NCBI GenBank assembly: GCA_900472675.1
Contig: UCJA01000006.1
Coordinates: 124,001 to 188,000 of the forward strand
DNA length: 64,000 nt
Source of the DNA: Hyphomicrobiales bacterium
GTDB lineage: Bacteria; Pseudomonadota; Alphaproteobacteria; Rhizobiales; Rhizobiaceae
Direction: 5' to 3'
In this document: one piece after another, positions 8,601 to 17,266 of the stretch
How positions within the stretch are numbered: position 1 is the first letter of the stretch
Layout: every line of letters starts with the position of its first letter
Made by a program: the position numbers and the translations under genes
The notes under the pieces: model-generated
The model's database searches: none
Seen by the model: the letters and a program-made list of their open reading frames with translations, nothing else
What the model was told of the DNA's origin: nothing

Positions 8601-11600
8601 TCGTCGGCCTCAGCACCACGCAGATCGGCACCCTGAGCTCCGAGCAGATTGCCGCCATTTCGACCCGGCAGGCAGCCGCACTGAATTCCACCCAGATCGT
8701 TGCGCTGATCTCCAACAACCTTGCCGCCTTCTCGGCCAACAATCTCTCGGTGATCAGCTCAAGCGCAGTCGCTGGCCTTTCCACGGCGGTCATTGCCAGC
8801 CTTTCGACCGCTGCGATTGCCGTGCTCAGCACATCGGCAATCTCCGGCCTCTCCAGCAAGCAGGTCGATGCCCTGAGTTCCGACCAGGTGGCGGCGCTTT
8901 CGACCAAGCAGGTCGCCGCCCTCAGTTCGGCTCAGGTCGCGGCGCTCGGCGTCAGCGATGTGACCGCGCTCTCCACCAAGCAGGTGGCGGCGCTCGGCAC
9001 GGCGGCAATCGCCGGACTGACCACCGGCCAGATTGCGGCACTCGGGACTGGCCAGATCGAAGCCCTGACCCCGGCACAGGTTGGCGCGCTGTCCTCCAAG
9101 CAGATTGCGGCTCTGGATGTGGAGGATATCGTCACCTTCTCGACCGCCGATATCGCCGCCATAGGCTCCGGCGCGATTGCCGGCCTGTCGACGGGCGCCG
9201 TCGCTGCCCTCTCCGTCGACCAGATCGATTCTCTCAGCACATCGGGCATCACCGGGCTGACGACACGGCAGATCAACGCCTTCAACACGGACCAGATGGC
9301 GGCGCTGAACAGCCGGCAGGTGAGCGTCCTCAGCACCCAGCAGGTGACGGCGCTGGACACCAGCGACATCAAGACCTTCTCCACCGCCGATATCGCCGCC
9401 ATCGGATCCGACGTGATCAGCGGCCTTACCACCGACGTGATTGCGGCGCTCTCGAACGAACAGATCGCGGCGCTCAGCACCACGGCCATTACCGGCCTGT
9501 CCACCAAGCAGATCCACGCCCTCAACAGCAGCCAGGTCACCGCCCTGACGAGCGGCCAGCTGAACGCCCTCACCTCCCGGCAGCTCGCTGCGGTCACCAC
9601 GGAGGATATTGCGGCGCTGTCCGGCAGCCAGATCGCGGCGCTCAGCACCGGAGGCGTGGCCGGCCTTTCCAGCGGCCAGATTGCCGCGCTCACCACGGAA
9701 CAGGCCGAGGCGCTGTCCGGCGCGCAGATCGCCGCCATGAGCTCGGGCCAGATCGCAGCGCTCGGCGCGGACGATCTTGCCACGTTCTCGGATGCGGATA
9801 TTGCCGCGATCGGTTCCGGCGCGATCGCCGGGCTCTCCACAGCCATGGTGGCGGCGCTTTCCGCCGACCAGATCTCCGCCTTCAGCAGCGCCGGGATTTC
9901 CGGCCTGACATCGACGCAGGTGAGCGCGTTGAGCTCCAGCCAGCTGGAAGCGCTGACCACGTCCCAGCTGTCGGCCATGACCTCGCGTCAGGTGGCAGCG
10001 CTCGGCACCGGCGGTATCGCTGCCCTGCATCCAGAACAGATCGGCGCGCTGGGGGCGTCCGGCATCGCCGGCATCTCCACCAGCCAGATGACGGCGCTCA
10101 GCACGGAACAGGTGGAAGCCTTTACCGCCGTCCAGGTGGCGGCGCTGACCTCCGCACAGCTTTCCGTTCTCGATGCCGCGGATCTCGAGACCTTCACGAC
10201 GAAGGAACTCGCCGCGATCAGCTCCAGCGCCATGCCGGGACTTTCCACGGCTATTCTTGCCGGCTTCACGGACGAAAAGATCGCAGCACTCGGCACCGGC
10301 GGGATTGCCGGGCTGACGACCGGCCAGATCAATGTGCTGAGCACGGCGCAGGTGGCGGCACTCACCACGGCACAGATCGGGGCACTGACTGCGAAACAAC
10401 TCGGCGCACTGACGTCGGACGATATCGCCGCCATTTCCGCCGACCACATTTCAGCGCTCAGCACCTCGGTCATTGGCGCCCTGACCACCGGCCAGATGGC
10501 GGCGCTCAGCACCGAGCAGGTAGAAGCGCTCACCTCCGTCCAGGTGGCGGCGCTGACCTCGGGGCAACTTGCAGCACTCGGCCAGGACGATATTGCGACC
10601 TTCTCCATGGCCGACATCGGCGCCATCAGCTCCAGCGCCATCGCCGGCCTCTCGACGACGGCCCTTAGCGGCTTCTCGTTCGAGCAGGTGGCTGCCCTCG
10701 GCACCGCCGGAATTGCCGGACTGACAACAACCCAGGTCGCAGTGCTGAGCTCGCATCAGGTGGAAGCGCTGACGACGCACCAGGTGAGTGCCCTCACCTC
10801 CAGGCAGGTGGCAGCGCTCGGGACTGCGAATATCGCCGCTCTTTCGGCCGACCATATCGCTATGCTCGGCACCGCCGCCATTCCCGGCCTGTCGACTGCC
10901 CAGGTGGCCGCACTCTCCGTGGAGCAGGTGGAAGCGCTAACCGCTTCCCAGGTTGCGATGCTGACCTCGGGCCAGATCGGTGCGCTCGGCCAGGATGATC
11001 TGGAATCGTTCTCCACCGCAGACATCGCCGCGATCAGCGCGAGTGCCGCGGTTGGCCTCTCGACGACAACCCTTGCCGCCTTCTCTGCAAGCCAGATCGC
11101 CGCACTCGGCACCGGCGGCATTGCCGGGCTCTCCACAACGCAGGTCGCCGCATTGACGACGGAGCAGGTGGAAGCCCTGAAGCCCGCGCAGATCGCAGCG
11201 CTCAGCGCCAAGCAGATCGGGGTCCTCGGCGCGGATGCCCTCGATTCCTGGTCCACCGAACAGATTGCGGCGATCAGCTCCAGCGGTGTCGCGGGGCTGA
11301 CCACGGCCACCATCACCGCGCTGACGCCCGACCAGATCGGGGCGCTCAGCCCGGCGGGGCTTTCCGGCCTCTCGTCGGCGCAGATCGATGCGCTGAGCCT
11401 CGAACAGGTCGAACAGCTGTCGACAAGCCAGATCGGCGCCCTGACATCCAAGCAGGTGGCAGCGCTCGGAACGGACGACCTGGCGGCGCTGTCGCTCCAT
11501 CAGGTTGCCGCGATCAGTGCGGGCGGCATCAGCGGGCTGACCAGCAGCCAGGTGGCAGCACTCAGCGTGGAACAGGTAGAGAGCCTTTCCACGGCGCAGA

Positions 11601-12472
11601 TCGCCGCCCTGAGTTCAGGTGCGGTTGCGGGCCTTTCGGCCGCGGATCTGGAAACCTTCTCGACGGAAGAGCTGGTTGCCATCAGCTCCTCCGCCATCAA
11701 GGGTCTTTCCACGGCCTTCGTCGCCGCGCTGTCACTGGACCAGATCGGCGCGCTCACCACCCTAAGCATCGCCGGCCTCAGCAGCGCGCAGATCGGCGCG
11801 ATGAGCGCCTCGCAGATCGATGCGCTGTCGACCGCGCAGATCGGCGCGCTCAGCGCCAATGGCCTCGCCGGTCTCGGCACGGAGGATCTTGCCACCTTCA
11901 CGATCGACGAGCTGACGCTGCTCAGCCCGTCTGCCATCCGCGGCCTGTCCCTTACCGTCGTCCAGGCGCTGTCGACTGCCGAGATTGCAGCGCTCACCAC
12001 GGCGCAGATCGGGGGCCTCAGCTACAACCAGGTTGGGGCACTCAGCACCGATCAGGTCGATGCGCTGTCGCGCGAGCAGATCGGGGCGCTGAACGCGGTG
12101 CAGGTGGCAGCACTTGGTGTCGACGACATCGCGCTGTTTTCAACCGACGATATCGTGGCGCTTAGCACCGCGGCCATTCCGGGACTGTCGACGCAGGTGA
12201 TCGCCGCGCTTTCGACGGCCCAGGCGGAAGCGCTGACGCCGGGTCAGGTGGCTTCCATGACGTCGGCGCAGGTGGATGCTCTCAGCGATGCGGGCCTTGC
12301 CAGTTTCTCGACGGAGGACGTGGCCTCGTTCAACGCGAACGGCGTCAAGGGACTGTCGACCGACGATATCGGCCATCTTTCCAAGGACCAGCTGGCCGTG
12401 CTCATCGACCGGCAGATGGGCTCGCTCGACCCCAGCCAGATCGCGGCCGTCATTTCCGCCTATCTCGCCTAA
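5636..12472 (+). CDS. Giant octapeptide-repeat protein, 2278 residues
   Basis: The ATG at 5636 is chosen because AAGGA at 5622-5626 lies 9 bases upstream; the frame stays open further 5' but that part is not repeat-like. After six leader residues (MTTSIS) the protein is octapeptides to its last residue: (2278-6)/8 = 284 octads with no net register shift. The consensus is [AGS]-[LFI]-[ST]-[STP]-x-[QDE]-[IVL]-A. Octads are grouped in 17s: the Phe-containing marker octad (TFSTQDIA at 6041, SFSTADIA at 6449) recurs every 408 bp in the parts I checked, giving about 16.7 superrepeats. No Cys, signal peptide or membrane segment is visible. It is a full-length paralogue of the partial protein at the left edge, with a similar C terminus (QIAAVISAYLA). 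Copies here are more diverged than in the first gene. The function is unknown. The Ser/Thr-rich array beside two glycosyltransferases suggests a glycosylated surface or flagellum-associated scaffold (inference). Confidence 0.9.
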   Translation: MTTSISSLSVTQVRSLSTASVAAWSSEDVASLSTKQIAALSSSQVAALDAEDVDVLSTSQLNAISQSAIIGLTLDQLAVLSAYDLEHLDTKQVAALSATQIRALTADQTEALTSSQVAALSAVQLAALDPEDLATFSTQDIAAITNRAISGLSSDHLAALSPDQVAAFSTSALGNLSSSQIAALSNEQATALTTGQLGVLSAVQARAIRTEDLAALSPTQIASLSTKAISGLTTDQLAALTTDQVEAFTSVQVSSLTSSQLAVLSAEDLESFSTADIAAIGSRAIAGLQPDVLAALSATQVRAFGTGAIANLSTTQAAALSAEQMANLSTAQIGALKASQIKVMSDEDIAGLSTAQIAALSTSAISGLTDSQISSLSPDQVEAFTSAQVKVLSSTQMAALSPEALATFSTADIAAITNKGILGISADTIGGLSSAQIAALSTSAIASMTTTQFAAFTVSQAEALTSAQIKVLTSKQISVLGADAIASFTTADIAAISSKAIGGLSEEAISGLTTAQVAALGTAAIAKLDTDQIAALSADQAEALSVSQVTALSSRQLGALSAEAIATFSTAEIATLTNKGIAGLSADTIAAFTTAQIAALSTSAIVNLSTDQIGALSKDQVAILSTSQLKSLSAKQMAAFSVDNIAALSTTQVAALTTTAVRALTTDQVDALSTRQVEALGSSQIAVLTSAQLAALSLDDIATFSSTDLAAISSTAISGLSETIISSLSTGQIASLSSGAISGLTADQVEALKSTQIAVFSTQQIAALKPTQIAALSAADVAALSTTQIAAVGPSTVAAMTSEQLEGLTTNQIAALGTKQIAALKSSQIPSLGTGDIAAFSTLQIAALSASAVGGLTTRQVAVLGTGQVEALTSVQVGALGSAQLAALGTDDLATFSAKDLAAIGSTAIAGLSTDVIASLGTASIALLSSTGIGGLSTRQMSALSTDQVAALSTKQLGALNSAQVASLTTADITALSTSQIASLGTAGVVGLSTTQIGTLSSEQIAAISTRQAAALNSTQIVALISNNLAAFSANNLSVISSSAVAGLSTAVIASLSTAAIAVLSTSAISGLSSKQVDALSSDQVAALSTKQVAALSSAQVAALGVSDVTALSTKQVAALGTAAIAGLTTGQIAALGTGQIEALTPAQVGALSSKQIAALDVEDIVTFSTADIAAIGSGAIAGLSTGAVAALSVDQIDSLSTSGITGLTTRQINAFNTDQMAALNSRQVSVLSTQQVTALDTSDIKTFSTADIAAIGSDVISGLTTDVIAALSNEQIAALSTTAITGLSTKQIHALNSSQVTALTSGQLNALTSRQLAAVTTEDIAALSGSQIAALSTGGVAGLSSGQIAALTTEQAEALSGAQIAAMSSGQIAALGADDLATFSDADIAAIGSGAIAGLSTAMVAALSADQISAFSSAGISGLTSTQVSALSSSQLEALTTSQLSAMTSRQVAALGTGGIAALHPEQIGALGASGIAGISTSQMTALSTEQVEAFTAVQVAALTSAQLSVLDAADLETFTTKELAAISSSAMPGLSTAILAGFTDEKIAALGTGGIAGLTTGQINVLSTAQVAALTTAQIGALTAKQLGALTSDDIAAISADHISALSTSVIGALTTGQMAALSTEQVEALTSVQVAALTSGQLAALGQDDIATFSMADIGAISSSAIAGLSTTALSGFSFEQVAALGTAGIAGLTTTQVAVLSSHQVEALTTHQVSALTSRQVAALGTANIAALSADHIAMLGTAAIPGLSTAQVAALSVEQVEALTASQVAMLTSGQIGALGQDDLESFSTADIAAISASAAVGLSTTTLAAFSASQIAALGTGGIAGLSTTQVAALTTEQVEALKPAQIAALSAKQIGVLGADALDSWSTEQIAAISSSGVAGLTTATITALTPDQIGALSPAGLSGLSSAQIDALSLEQVEQLSTSQIGALTSKQVAALGTDDLAALSLHQVAAISAGGISGLTSSQVAALSVEQVESLSTAQIAALSSGAVAGLSAADLETFSTEELVAISSSAIKGLSTAFVAALSLDQIGALTTLSIAGLSSAQIGAMSASQIDALSTAQIGALSANGLAGLGTEDLATFTIDELTLLSPSAIRGLSLTVVQALSTAEIAALTTAQIGGLSYNQVGALSTDQVDALSREQIGALNAVQVAALGVDDIALFSTDDIVALSTAAIPGLSTQVIAALSTAQAEALTPGQVASMTSAQVDALSDAGLASFSTEDVASFNANGVKGLSTDDIGHLSKDQLAVLIDRQMGSLDPSQIAAVISAYLA
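5654..12469 (+). repeat. 284 in-register 24-bp repeats with 408-bp higher-order period
   Basis: The 6816-bp array codes for 284 octapeptides. A higher-order period of 17 octads was verified by spacing in the N-terminal third (Phe marker codons at 6041 and 6449 are 408 bp apart). The same 'FSTxDIAAIxSxAIxGL' marker continues to about 11.9 kb. Repeat units are diverged at DNA level, so this is an old array. Confidence 0.9.
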
Positions 12473-12479
12473 TACCCTT

Positions 12480-12498
12480 GCTGCGCATCCTGCGCAGC
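12480..12498 (+). terminator. Short hairpin after the 2278-residue repeat gene
   Basis: A 7-bp GC-rich stem (12480-12486 with 12492-12498) and a 5-base loop start 8 bases after the stop codon. No T tract follows, so it is a weak candidate terminator. Confidence 0.35.
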
Positions 12499-12691
12499 GG
12501 GGCCCGCCCTAGTCTGGGCAAATTCTGCGCTCAGACCTGCACAGGAGCGATTCGGGCGGCGCCCGGGACCCCAAGCAACTGTGCGAAATGCGGTATAGCG
12601 CGCATCTGCGTCCATCGCCCGGCTGTCATCGCGCCGCGGCTCTGCTAAGCTCCAGCGCTTCGATGCAGCCAGGCATAGCAGGAGTTGGCTC

Positions 12692-13774
12692 TTGTCCGAC
12701 GACCAGGATAAGGATAGCAAAACAGAAGACCCGACTGGCAAAAAGGTCCAGGATGCCCTGACAAAGGGCAATGTGGCCAGTTCGCCGGAAGTCGCGATCT
12801 TCACCTCAACCCTGGCCTTCTACATCTTCCTGGTCTTCTTCCTGCCCAACAACGCGGCGCATCTGGCCGAGGTGCTGAAGAATCTCCTCGAGCATCCCGA
12901 ACAATGGGATATCGAGACAAGCTCCGACCTCGTATCTGTCTGCGGCTACCTCCTGCTGCAGTCCGCGATTTTCATGCTGCCCGCGGCGATCCTGTTCATG
13001 TCCTTCGGCGTGATCGCATCGGTCGGCCAGCACATGCCCTCGTTCGTGCTGGAGCGAATCAGGCCGCAGATGAGCCGGATCTCGCCGGTTGCCGGGTTCA
13101 AGCGGCTGTTTTCGGTGAACGGGCTCGTGCACTTCGGCAAATCGCTGATCAAGGTCGTGGCGGTCGGGATCTTCATGTACCTCGTGCTGCGCAGCGAGTT
13201 CTTCAAACTGCTTGATTCGATCTTCTCGGACCCGCAAACGGTTTTCCCGATCCTGATGCGAATCGTCCGGAAAATGCTGGTGATTGTTCTCTCCTGCGCC
13301 TTCCTCGTCGCTGCGGTCGACATCCTGTGGACGCGCCATCAGTGGTTCACGAACCTCAAGATGACGAAGCAGGAAATCAAGGACGAGATGAAGCAGTCGC
13401 AGGGGGATCCGGTGGTCAAGGCCCGCCAGCGTTCCATCGCCCGCGACCGTGCCCGCCGGCGCATGATCAGCAGCGTTCCCCGCGCGACGCTGGTGATCAC
13501 CAACCCGACCCATTACGCCATTGCCCTGCGGTATGTGGCGCAAGAATCAGAGGCGCCGATCGTGGTCGCCAAGGGCCAGGACCTGGTTGCCCTGAAGATC
13601 CGCGAAATTGCACAGGAACACGGTATTCCTGTTTTTGAGGACCCGGTGCTCGCTCGTTCCATGTTTGCGCAAGTCTCAGTCGATAGCGTCATCCCATCGG
13701 TTTTCTACAAAGCGGTCGCTGAGCTGATCCACAGGATCTATGCAGCGCGCCGCCAGAACAAACGGATACGCTGA
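12692..13774 (+). CDS. flhB: Flagellar type III export protein FlhB
   Basis: 360 residues, normal for FlhB. The N terminus (MSDDQDKDSKTEDPTGKKVQ) is the charged 'TEDPTxKK' signature. Four membrane segments lie within about residues 30-215, followed by a cytoplasmic domain with the autocleavage motif NPTH (ITNPTHYAIALRY). FlhB sits in the flagellar export gate and switches substrate class from rod/hook to filament after NPTH self-cleavage. The TTG start at 12692 is supported by a GGAG 7 bases upstream and by conservation of the N terminus. A small unknown gene starts 4 bases downstream. The adjacent fliG/fliN/fliM genes seen in some relatives are not in this window. Confidence 0.95.
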   Translation: MSDDQDKDSKTEDPTGKKVQDALTKGNVASSPEVAIFTSTLAFYIFLVFFLPNNAAHLAEVLKNLLEHPEQWDIETSSDLVSVCGYLLLQSAIFMLPAAILFMSFGVIASVGQHMPSFVLERIRPQMSRISPVAGFKRLFSVNGLVHFGKSLIKVVAVGIFMYLVLRSEFFKLLDSIFSDPQTVFPILMRIVRKMLVIVLSCAFLVAAVDILWTRHQWFTNLKMTKQEIKDEMKQSQGDPVVKARQRSIARDRARRRMISSVPRATLVITNPTHYAIALRYVAQESEAPIVVAKGQDLVALKIREIAQEHGIPVFEDPVLARSMFAQVSVDSVIPSVFYKAVAELIHRIYAARRQNKRIR

Positions 13775-13778
13775 TCCA

Positions 13779-14234
13779 ATGAAAAAATGCTCCTACTCTG
13801 CCCGACGCGAAGCCATCGTTGCCCATGCCATGGGCCCGCTTGCGTCAGAACTGCGACTGATAGATCCAGCGGATCTGATTTCGCTGCTACGCCTGGAATA
13901 CCATGGGAACATCTCGGATCTGGTCTCATCCGCAGCCGAACTCTATTTTCACCCGGGCACGATCAATTTCGGCACCGGCGGCGATTATAGCCTCGACTGG
14001 AACACCTATCCCTCGGTGACCCTCGACCTGGAAATCAAGCCGCGCGGGGTCACCATCCACGCGCAGCTGACGCTCGAGGCTGAAAGCGCCCGCCTCGAGA
14101 TCAACTACATCAACTTCGTGACGCCCTCGACCAATCCCGACGAGAACACGGATTTTCTCGAAAAGAGCCTGCGCGAGGCGACCTTCATTCCCTCCAGCGC
14201 CGGCATGAGCCACAGAATCGCTGCCGCCAACTGA
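13779..14234 (+). CDS. Uncharacterised protein downstream of flhB
   Basis: 151 residues starting at ATG 13779, 4 bases after the flhB stop, so probably translationally coupled. The sequence is mostly a mixed alpha/beta soluble protein: a basic N terminus (MKKCSYSARREAIVAHAMG), then strands such as VTLDLEIKPRGVTIHAQLTL. No signal peptide, membrane segment or catalytic motif is seen. Its position suggests a flagellar role, but I do not recognise the family. Confidence 0.75.
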   Translation: MKKCSYSARREAIVAHAMGPLASELRLIDPADLISLLRLEYHGNISDLVSSAAELYFHPGTINFGTGGDYSLDWNTYPSVTLDLEIKPRGVTIHAQLTLEAESARLEINYINFVTPSTNPDENTDFLEKSLREATFIPSSAGMSHRIAAAN

Positions 14235-14365
14235 CGGGCGGGCGACAAGCCCATCCAGGCGTAAAGATTCGCTTAACTGCCGCTTGGTAGGATCACGACA
14301 TACCGGCGCGGTGTATGCGTCGGCACAGCGGCGATGTTAGGCCTGATCCCTAAGGACCAATGACC

Positions 14366-16561
14366 ATGACCTCGACGATGCTGTCGACCTATACCAGCTA
14401 TCTCGTCGTCAATCGCGACATGAAGTCGTCGCTGGAGCGCGTCGCCAACCAGGGCACGGTTGCCGCCGATACCAAATATTACGAAGAGAACATCGGCAAG
14501 GTAAACTCCGTCGACGAGTTTCTCGACGACTACCGGCTCTATTCCTATGCGATGAAGTCCTATGGGCTTGGCGACATGACCTACGCCAAGGCCTATATGC
14601 GCAAGGTGCTGGAAAGCGACGTCACGGATGCGACGAGCTTTGCGAGCCGCCTGACGGACAAGCGCTATGCGGAGTTTGCGGCGGCCTTCAACTTCGGCAC
14701 TACGGAAAAGACTGCCCAGACCTCGGTGCAGCAGGACACGCTGGTCAAAGCCTATGAGGATTCCTTCACCAACGAAGAGGCCTCGATCAAGTCCGAGATC
14801 AGCTATTACAACAGCACCATCGGCAGCATCACCAGCGTCGACCAGCTGCTTTCCAACAGCCGGCTGAAGACCTATGTGCTCGATTCCTTCGACCTGGACC
14901 CGACCTATACGTCCTCCAGCTATCTCAAGAAGGTGCTGACCAGCGATCCGAGCGACCCGGCCAGTTTCGTTAGCCAGACCGGCAACGAGACCTTTATCGC
15001 GCTTGCCAAATCGTTCAACTTCAACAGCGACGGTACGGTCGACGGGTCCGCTGCCCAGACGGCAGATCAGAAGACAGCGCTGCAGCTGGATTATATCTAC
15101 AACAAGTCGACCTTTCCTTCCGATCTGCTGGCAGATGCGAACAAGACCTATTGGGATACCGAGATTGCCAAGGTCACGAATGTCGACGAGCTGGTGGCCG
15201 ACGATCGTATGGTCAAGTATCTCAGCACCGCCTTCGATATCAACGTGCAGTTCTCCTCGACCATCAAGTCCATCCTGACCAGTGACGCCTCGGCCGAGAT
15301 TTTGGGCAAGACGGCCGTCAAGGCGCTGTTCAACTTCCAGAGCGACGGGACGCTGCTTTCAGGCACGACCGCACAGACGGCCGCCCAGACCACTGAGACC
15401 GACGATGCCTATGCGAAGAAGTTCCAGACGGACCAGCAGGCTACGGTCGACACCGCCGTCTCGAACTACAAGACGCGGCTGACCAGCGTCAAATCGCTGG
15501 ACGACTTTCTCAAGTCCAACACCAAGGACGACGACAAGTCCAATGACGAGGTGACCGAGGTCTGGGACGTGGCGCTGCGGGCCTACGGGATAGATCCGGA
15601 TGCGGTGAGCATGTCCAAGCTGCGCCAGATTCTGTCGAGCGACGCCAGTAATCCGAAAAGCTACGTCAACCAGCTGAAAGACGAGCGGTTCGTCAACCTC
15701 AACAAGGCCTTCAACTTCGACGAAAAGGGCGCGGTGGAAGCGCCGGTCCTGGCCCAGTCGCAGAACGTGACCGACGACTATGCCAAGGACTACAAGGCCC
15801 AAAAGGTCAAGCTGCTGACCGGCAAGGACAAGACGGCCGCATCGACGGCGGCGGACAAGGAAATCGAGTATTTCCGGACCCAGATGCAGACGATCACCAC
15901 GGCCGACCAGTTCCTGGCCGACAAGCGGCTCGTGTCTTTCGTGCTGGAATCGAAGGGCATCGACCCGAAGTCGGTAAAGAGCGAGGATCTGAAGAAGATG
16001 TTCGCCTCGGACCTCCAGGATCCCAAAAGCTTCGTCAACACCCAGGCCAGCTCGGACTATGCAGAAATCGTCGCCTCGTTCAACTTCGACAGTGCGGGCA
16101 AGATCTCCTCAGAACCGCTCGGCACCGTCCAGCAGCGCGGCGACGTGCTGGCGACGGTCAACAGCTATATCCAGCAGACGCTGGAAGAGCAGCAGGGCGA
16201 GGACAACGAGGGCGTGCGCATGGCGCTCTACTTCGAGCGTGAGGCGCCGGACCTTACCAGCGCCTACAGCATCCTCAGCGACACGGCGCTGTTCCAGTTC
16301 TTCAAGACGACGTTCAGCATGTCCGACTACATCTCGAACATGGACACGGACCAGCAGGCCGCGATGATCAAGAAGTACATCGACTTCGACAAGCTGCAGG
16401 AACCGGACTACGTACAGAAGCTGATCAAGCGCTTTACCGCGCTCTACGACCAGGCAAACAGCACCACGGCGTCTCCCTCGCTCAGCATCCTGCAGAGCAG
16501 CAGCTCGACGCGGATCAGCGCCGATACGCTACTGGCCGTCGCCCAGCTTTCGAGCAAGTAA
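14366..16561 (+). CDS. Multi-module DUF1217 flagellar-region protein
   Basis: 731 residues from the second ATG, which has TAAGGA ending 9 bases upstream; the ATG at 14360 is only 3 bases from it. At least five tandem modules of about 120-140 residues share the pattern YY.xxIxxVxSVDEFLxDxRL...KxVLxSDxxDxxSF...FNF. A final, diverged all-helical segment (ALYFEREAPDLTSAYSIL, KRFTALYD) follows. This is the DUF1217 family, which is found in rhizobial flagellar gene clusters. The molecular function is not known to me. No signal peptide is visible, so export, if any, would be non-Sec. It follows flhB and the 151-residue gene on the same strand. Confidence 0.8.
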   Translation: MTSTMLSTYTSYLVVNRDMKSSLERVANQGTVAADTKYYEENIGKVNSVDEFLDDYRLYSYAMKSYGLGDMTYAKAYMRKVLESDVTDATSFASRLTDKRYAEFAAAFNFGTTEKTAQTSVQQDTLVKAYEDSFTNEEASIKSEISYYNSTIGSITSVDQLLSNSRLKTYVLDSFDLDPTYTSSSYLKKVLTSDPSDPASFVSQTGNETFIALAKSFNFNSDGTVDGSAAQTADQKTALQLDYIYNKSTFPSDLLADANKTYWDTEIAKVTNVDELVADDRMVKYLSTAFDINVQFSSTIKSILTSDASAEILGKTAVKALFNFQSDGTLLSGTTAQTAAQTTETDDAYAKKFQTDQQATVDTAVSNYKTRLTSVKSLDDFLKSNTKDDDKSNDEVTEVWDVALRAYGIDPDAVSMSKLRQILSSDASNPKSYVNQLKDERFVNLNKAFNFDEKGAVEAPVLAQSQNVTDDYAKDYKAQKVKLLTGKDKTAASTAADKEIEYFRTQMQTITTADQFLADKRLVSFVLESKGIDPKSVKSEDLKKMFASDLQDPKSFVNTQASSDYAEIVASFNFDSAGKISSEPLGTVQQRGDVLATVNSYIQQTLEEQQGEDNEGVRMALYFEREAPDLTSAYSILSDTALFQFFKTTFSMSDYISNMDTDQQAAMIKKYIDFDKLQEPDYVQKLIKRFTALYDQANSTTASPSLSILQSSSSTRISADTLLAVAQLSSK

Positions 16562-16615
16562 ACCACGGCAAGCGAGGGCTGATCAGTGTCGCTGCAATTT
16601 TCGCAGATTGTTCAA

Positions 16616-17092
16616 TTATAGGGGTTTTGCGCAGGCTTTATCGGCAAGGCTCAGCGCTTGCTGGTTGGATTTCACACGGCCGAGCCGTCTGCCATCCGTC
16701 AGTGCCGTCACCACTAGAAACTCACCGGTTGCGGTGTAGGCACGGATGATCGCTGCGCAGGGTTGCTCGTCCCCTTGGCGTATGCGCCACTCCAGCCTTG
16801 CGCCATAGGGATGCCGTGCATTGGGAGACACCTCCGTCATGTCGCTCCGCTGCATGGGCTCTTTCCCACCCATCGGCAAATAGAACACGCCGAAAAGACC
16901 ATCGACATATTGCAGGACTGCCCTGATGCCCCCAGGGCCCTTGCACTCGCGCGTAAACGAGTCCTCACCCTCTTCCGTAACAGGACAGGAGAGTGTTTCG
17001 CTATAGGCTGACCGCATAGCCTGAGCGCTGGTCGTCTGCGGGAAAAGCGTGCTTGCGGCTAGAAACGTAGCCATCCAGAATTTCTTTGTCAT
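16616..17092 (-). CDS. Predicted periplasmic protein of unknown function
   Basis: 158 residues from the ATG at 17092. Residues 1-23 form a Sec signal peptide (MTKKFWMATFLAASTLFPQT, cleavage near TSAQA). The mature part has two Cys likely to form a disulfide (LSCPVTEE, RECKGPGG) and a short beta-rich region (VDGLFGVFYLPMGG). A longer frame extends upstream, but the signal peptide favours this start; no convincing Shine-Dalgarno is seen. It is convergent with the DUF1217 gene. No known family recognised. Confidence 0.65.
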   Translation of the reverse strand: MTKKFWMATFLAASTLFPQTTSAQAMRSAYSETLSCPVTEEGEDSFTRECKGPGGIRAVLQYVDGLFGVFYLPMGGKEPMQRSDMTEVSPNARHPYGARLEWRIRQGDEQPCAAIIRAYTATGEFLVVTALTDGRRLGRVKSNQQALSLADKACAKPL

Positions 17093-17266
17093 GACGTATC
17101 GGCTCATTTGGGAAAGGGGAAAGGAGCGATGCGACGCGAGTGCATGGGATTGTCCTGCTCGGAAGGGTTTTCCCGAGCAGGAGGCAAGCACTGAAGCCAC
17201 GCTGGTAACAGCCATGGACTTCAGCGCGGAATGCATCTTCGCGTCGTTGGATCTTCTGGCCTTGAT

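Noticed and set aside
8759..10447. Long antisense ORF (562 codons) and several others opposite the giant repeat gene
   Set aside because: The 24-bp periodicity without antisense stops creates long open frames on the - strand. Their products are repetitive shadows with no start signals or family motifs.
131..12469. Possible RTX, pentapeptide or ice-nucleation repeats
   Set aside because: There is no GGxGxD nonapeptide, no A[DN]LxX five-residue period and no GYGSTxT octad. The period is eight with a different consensus.
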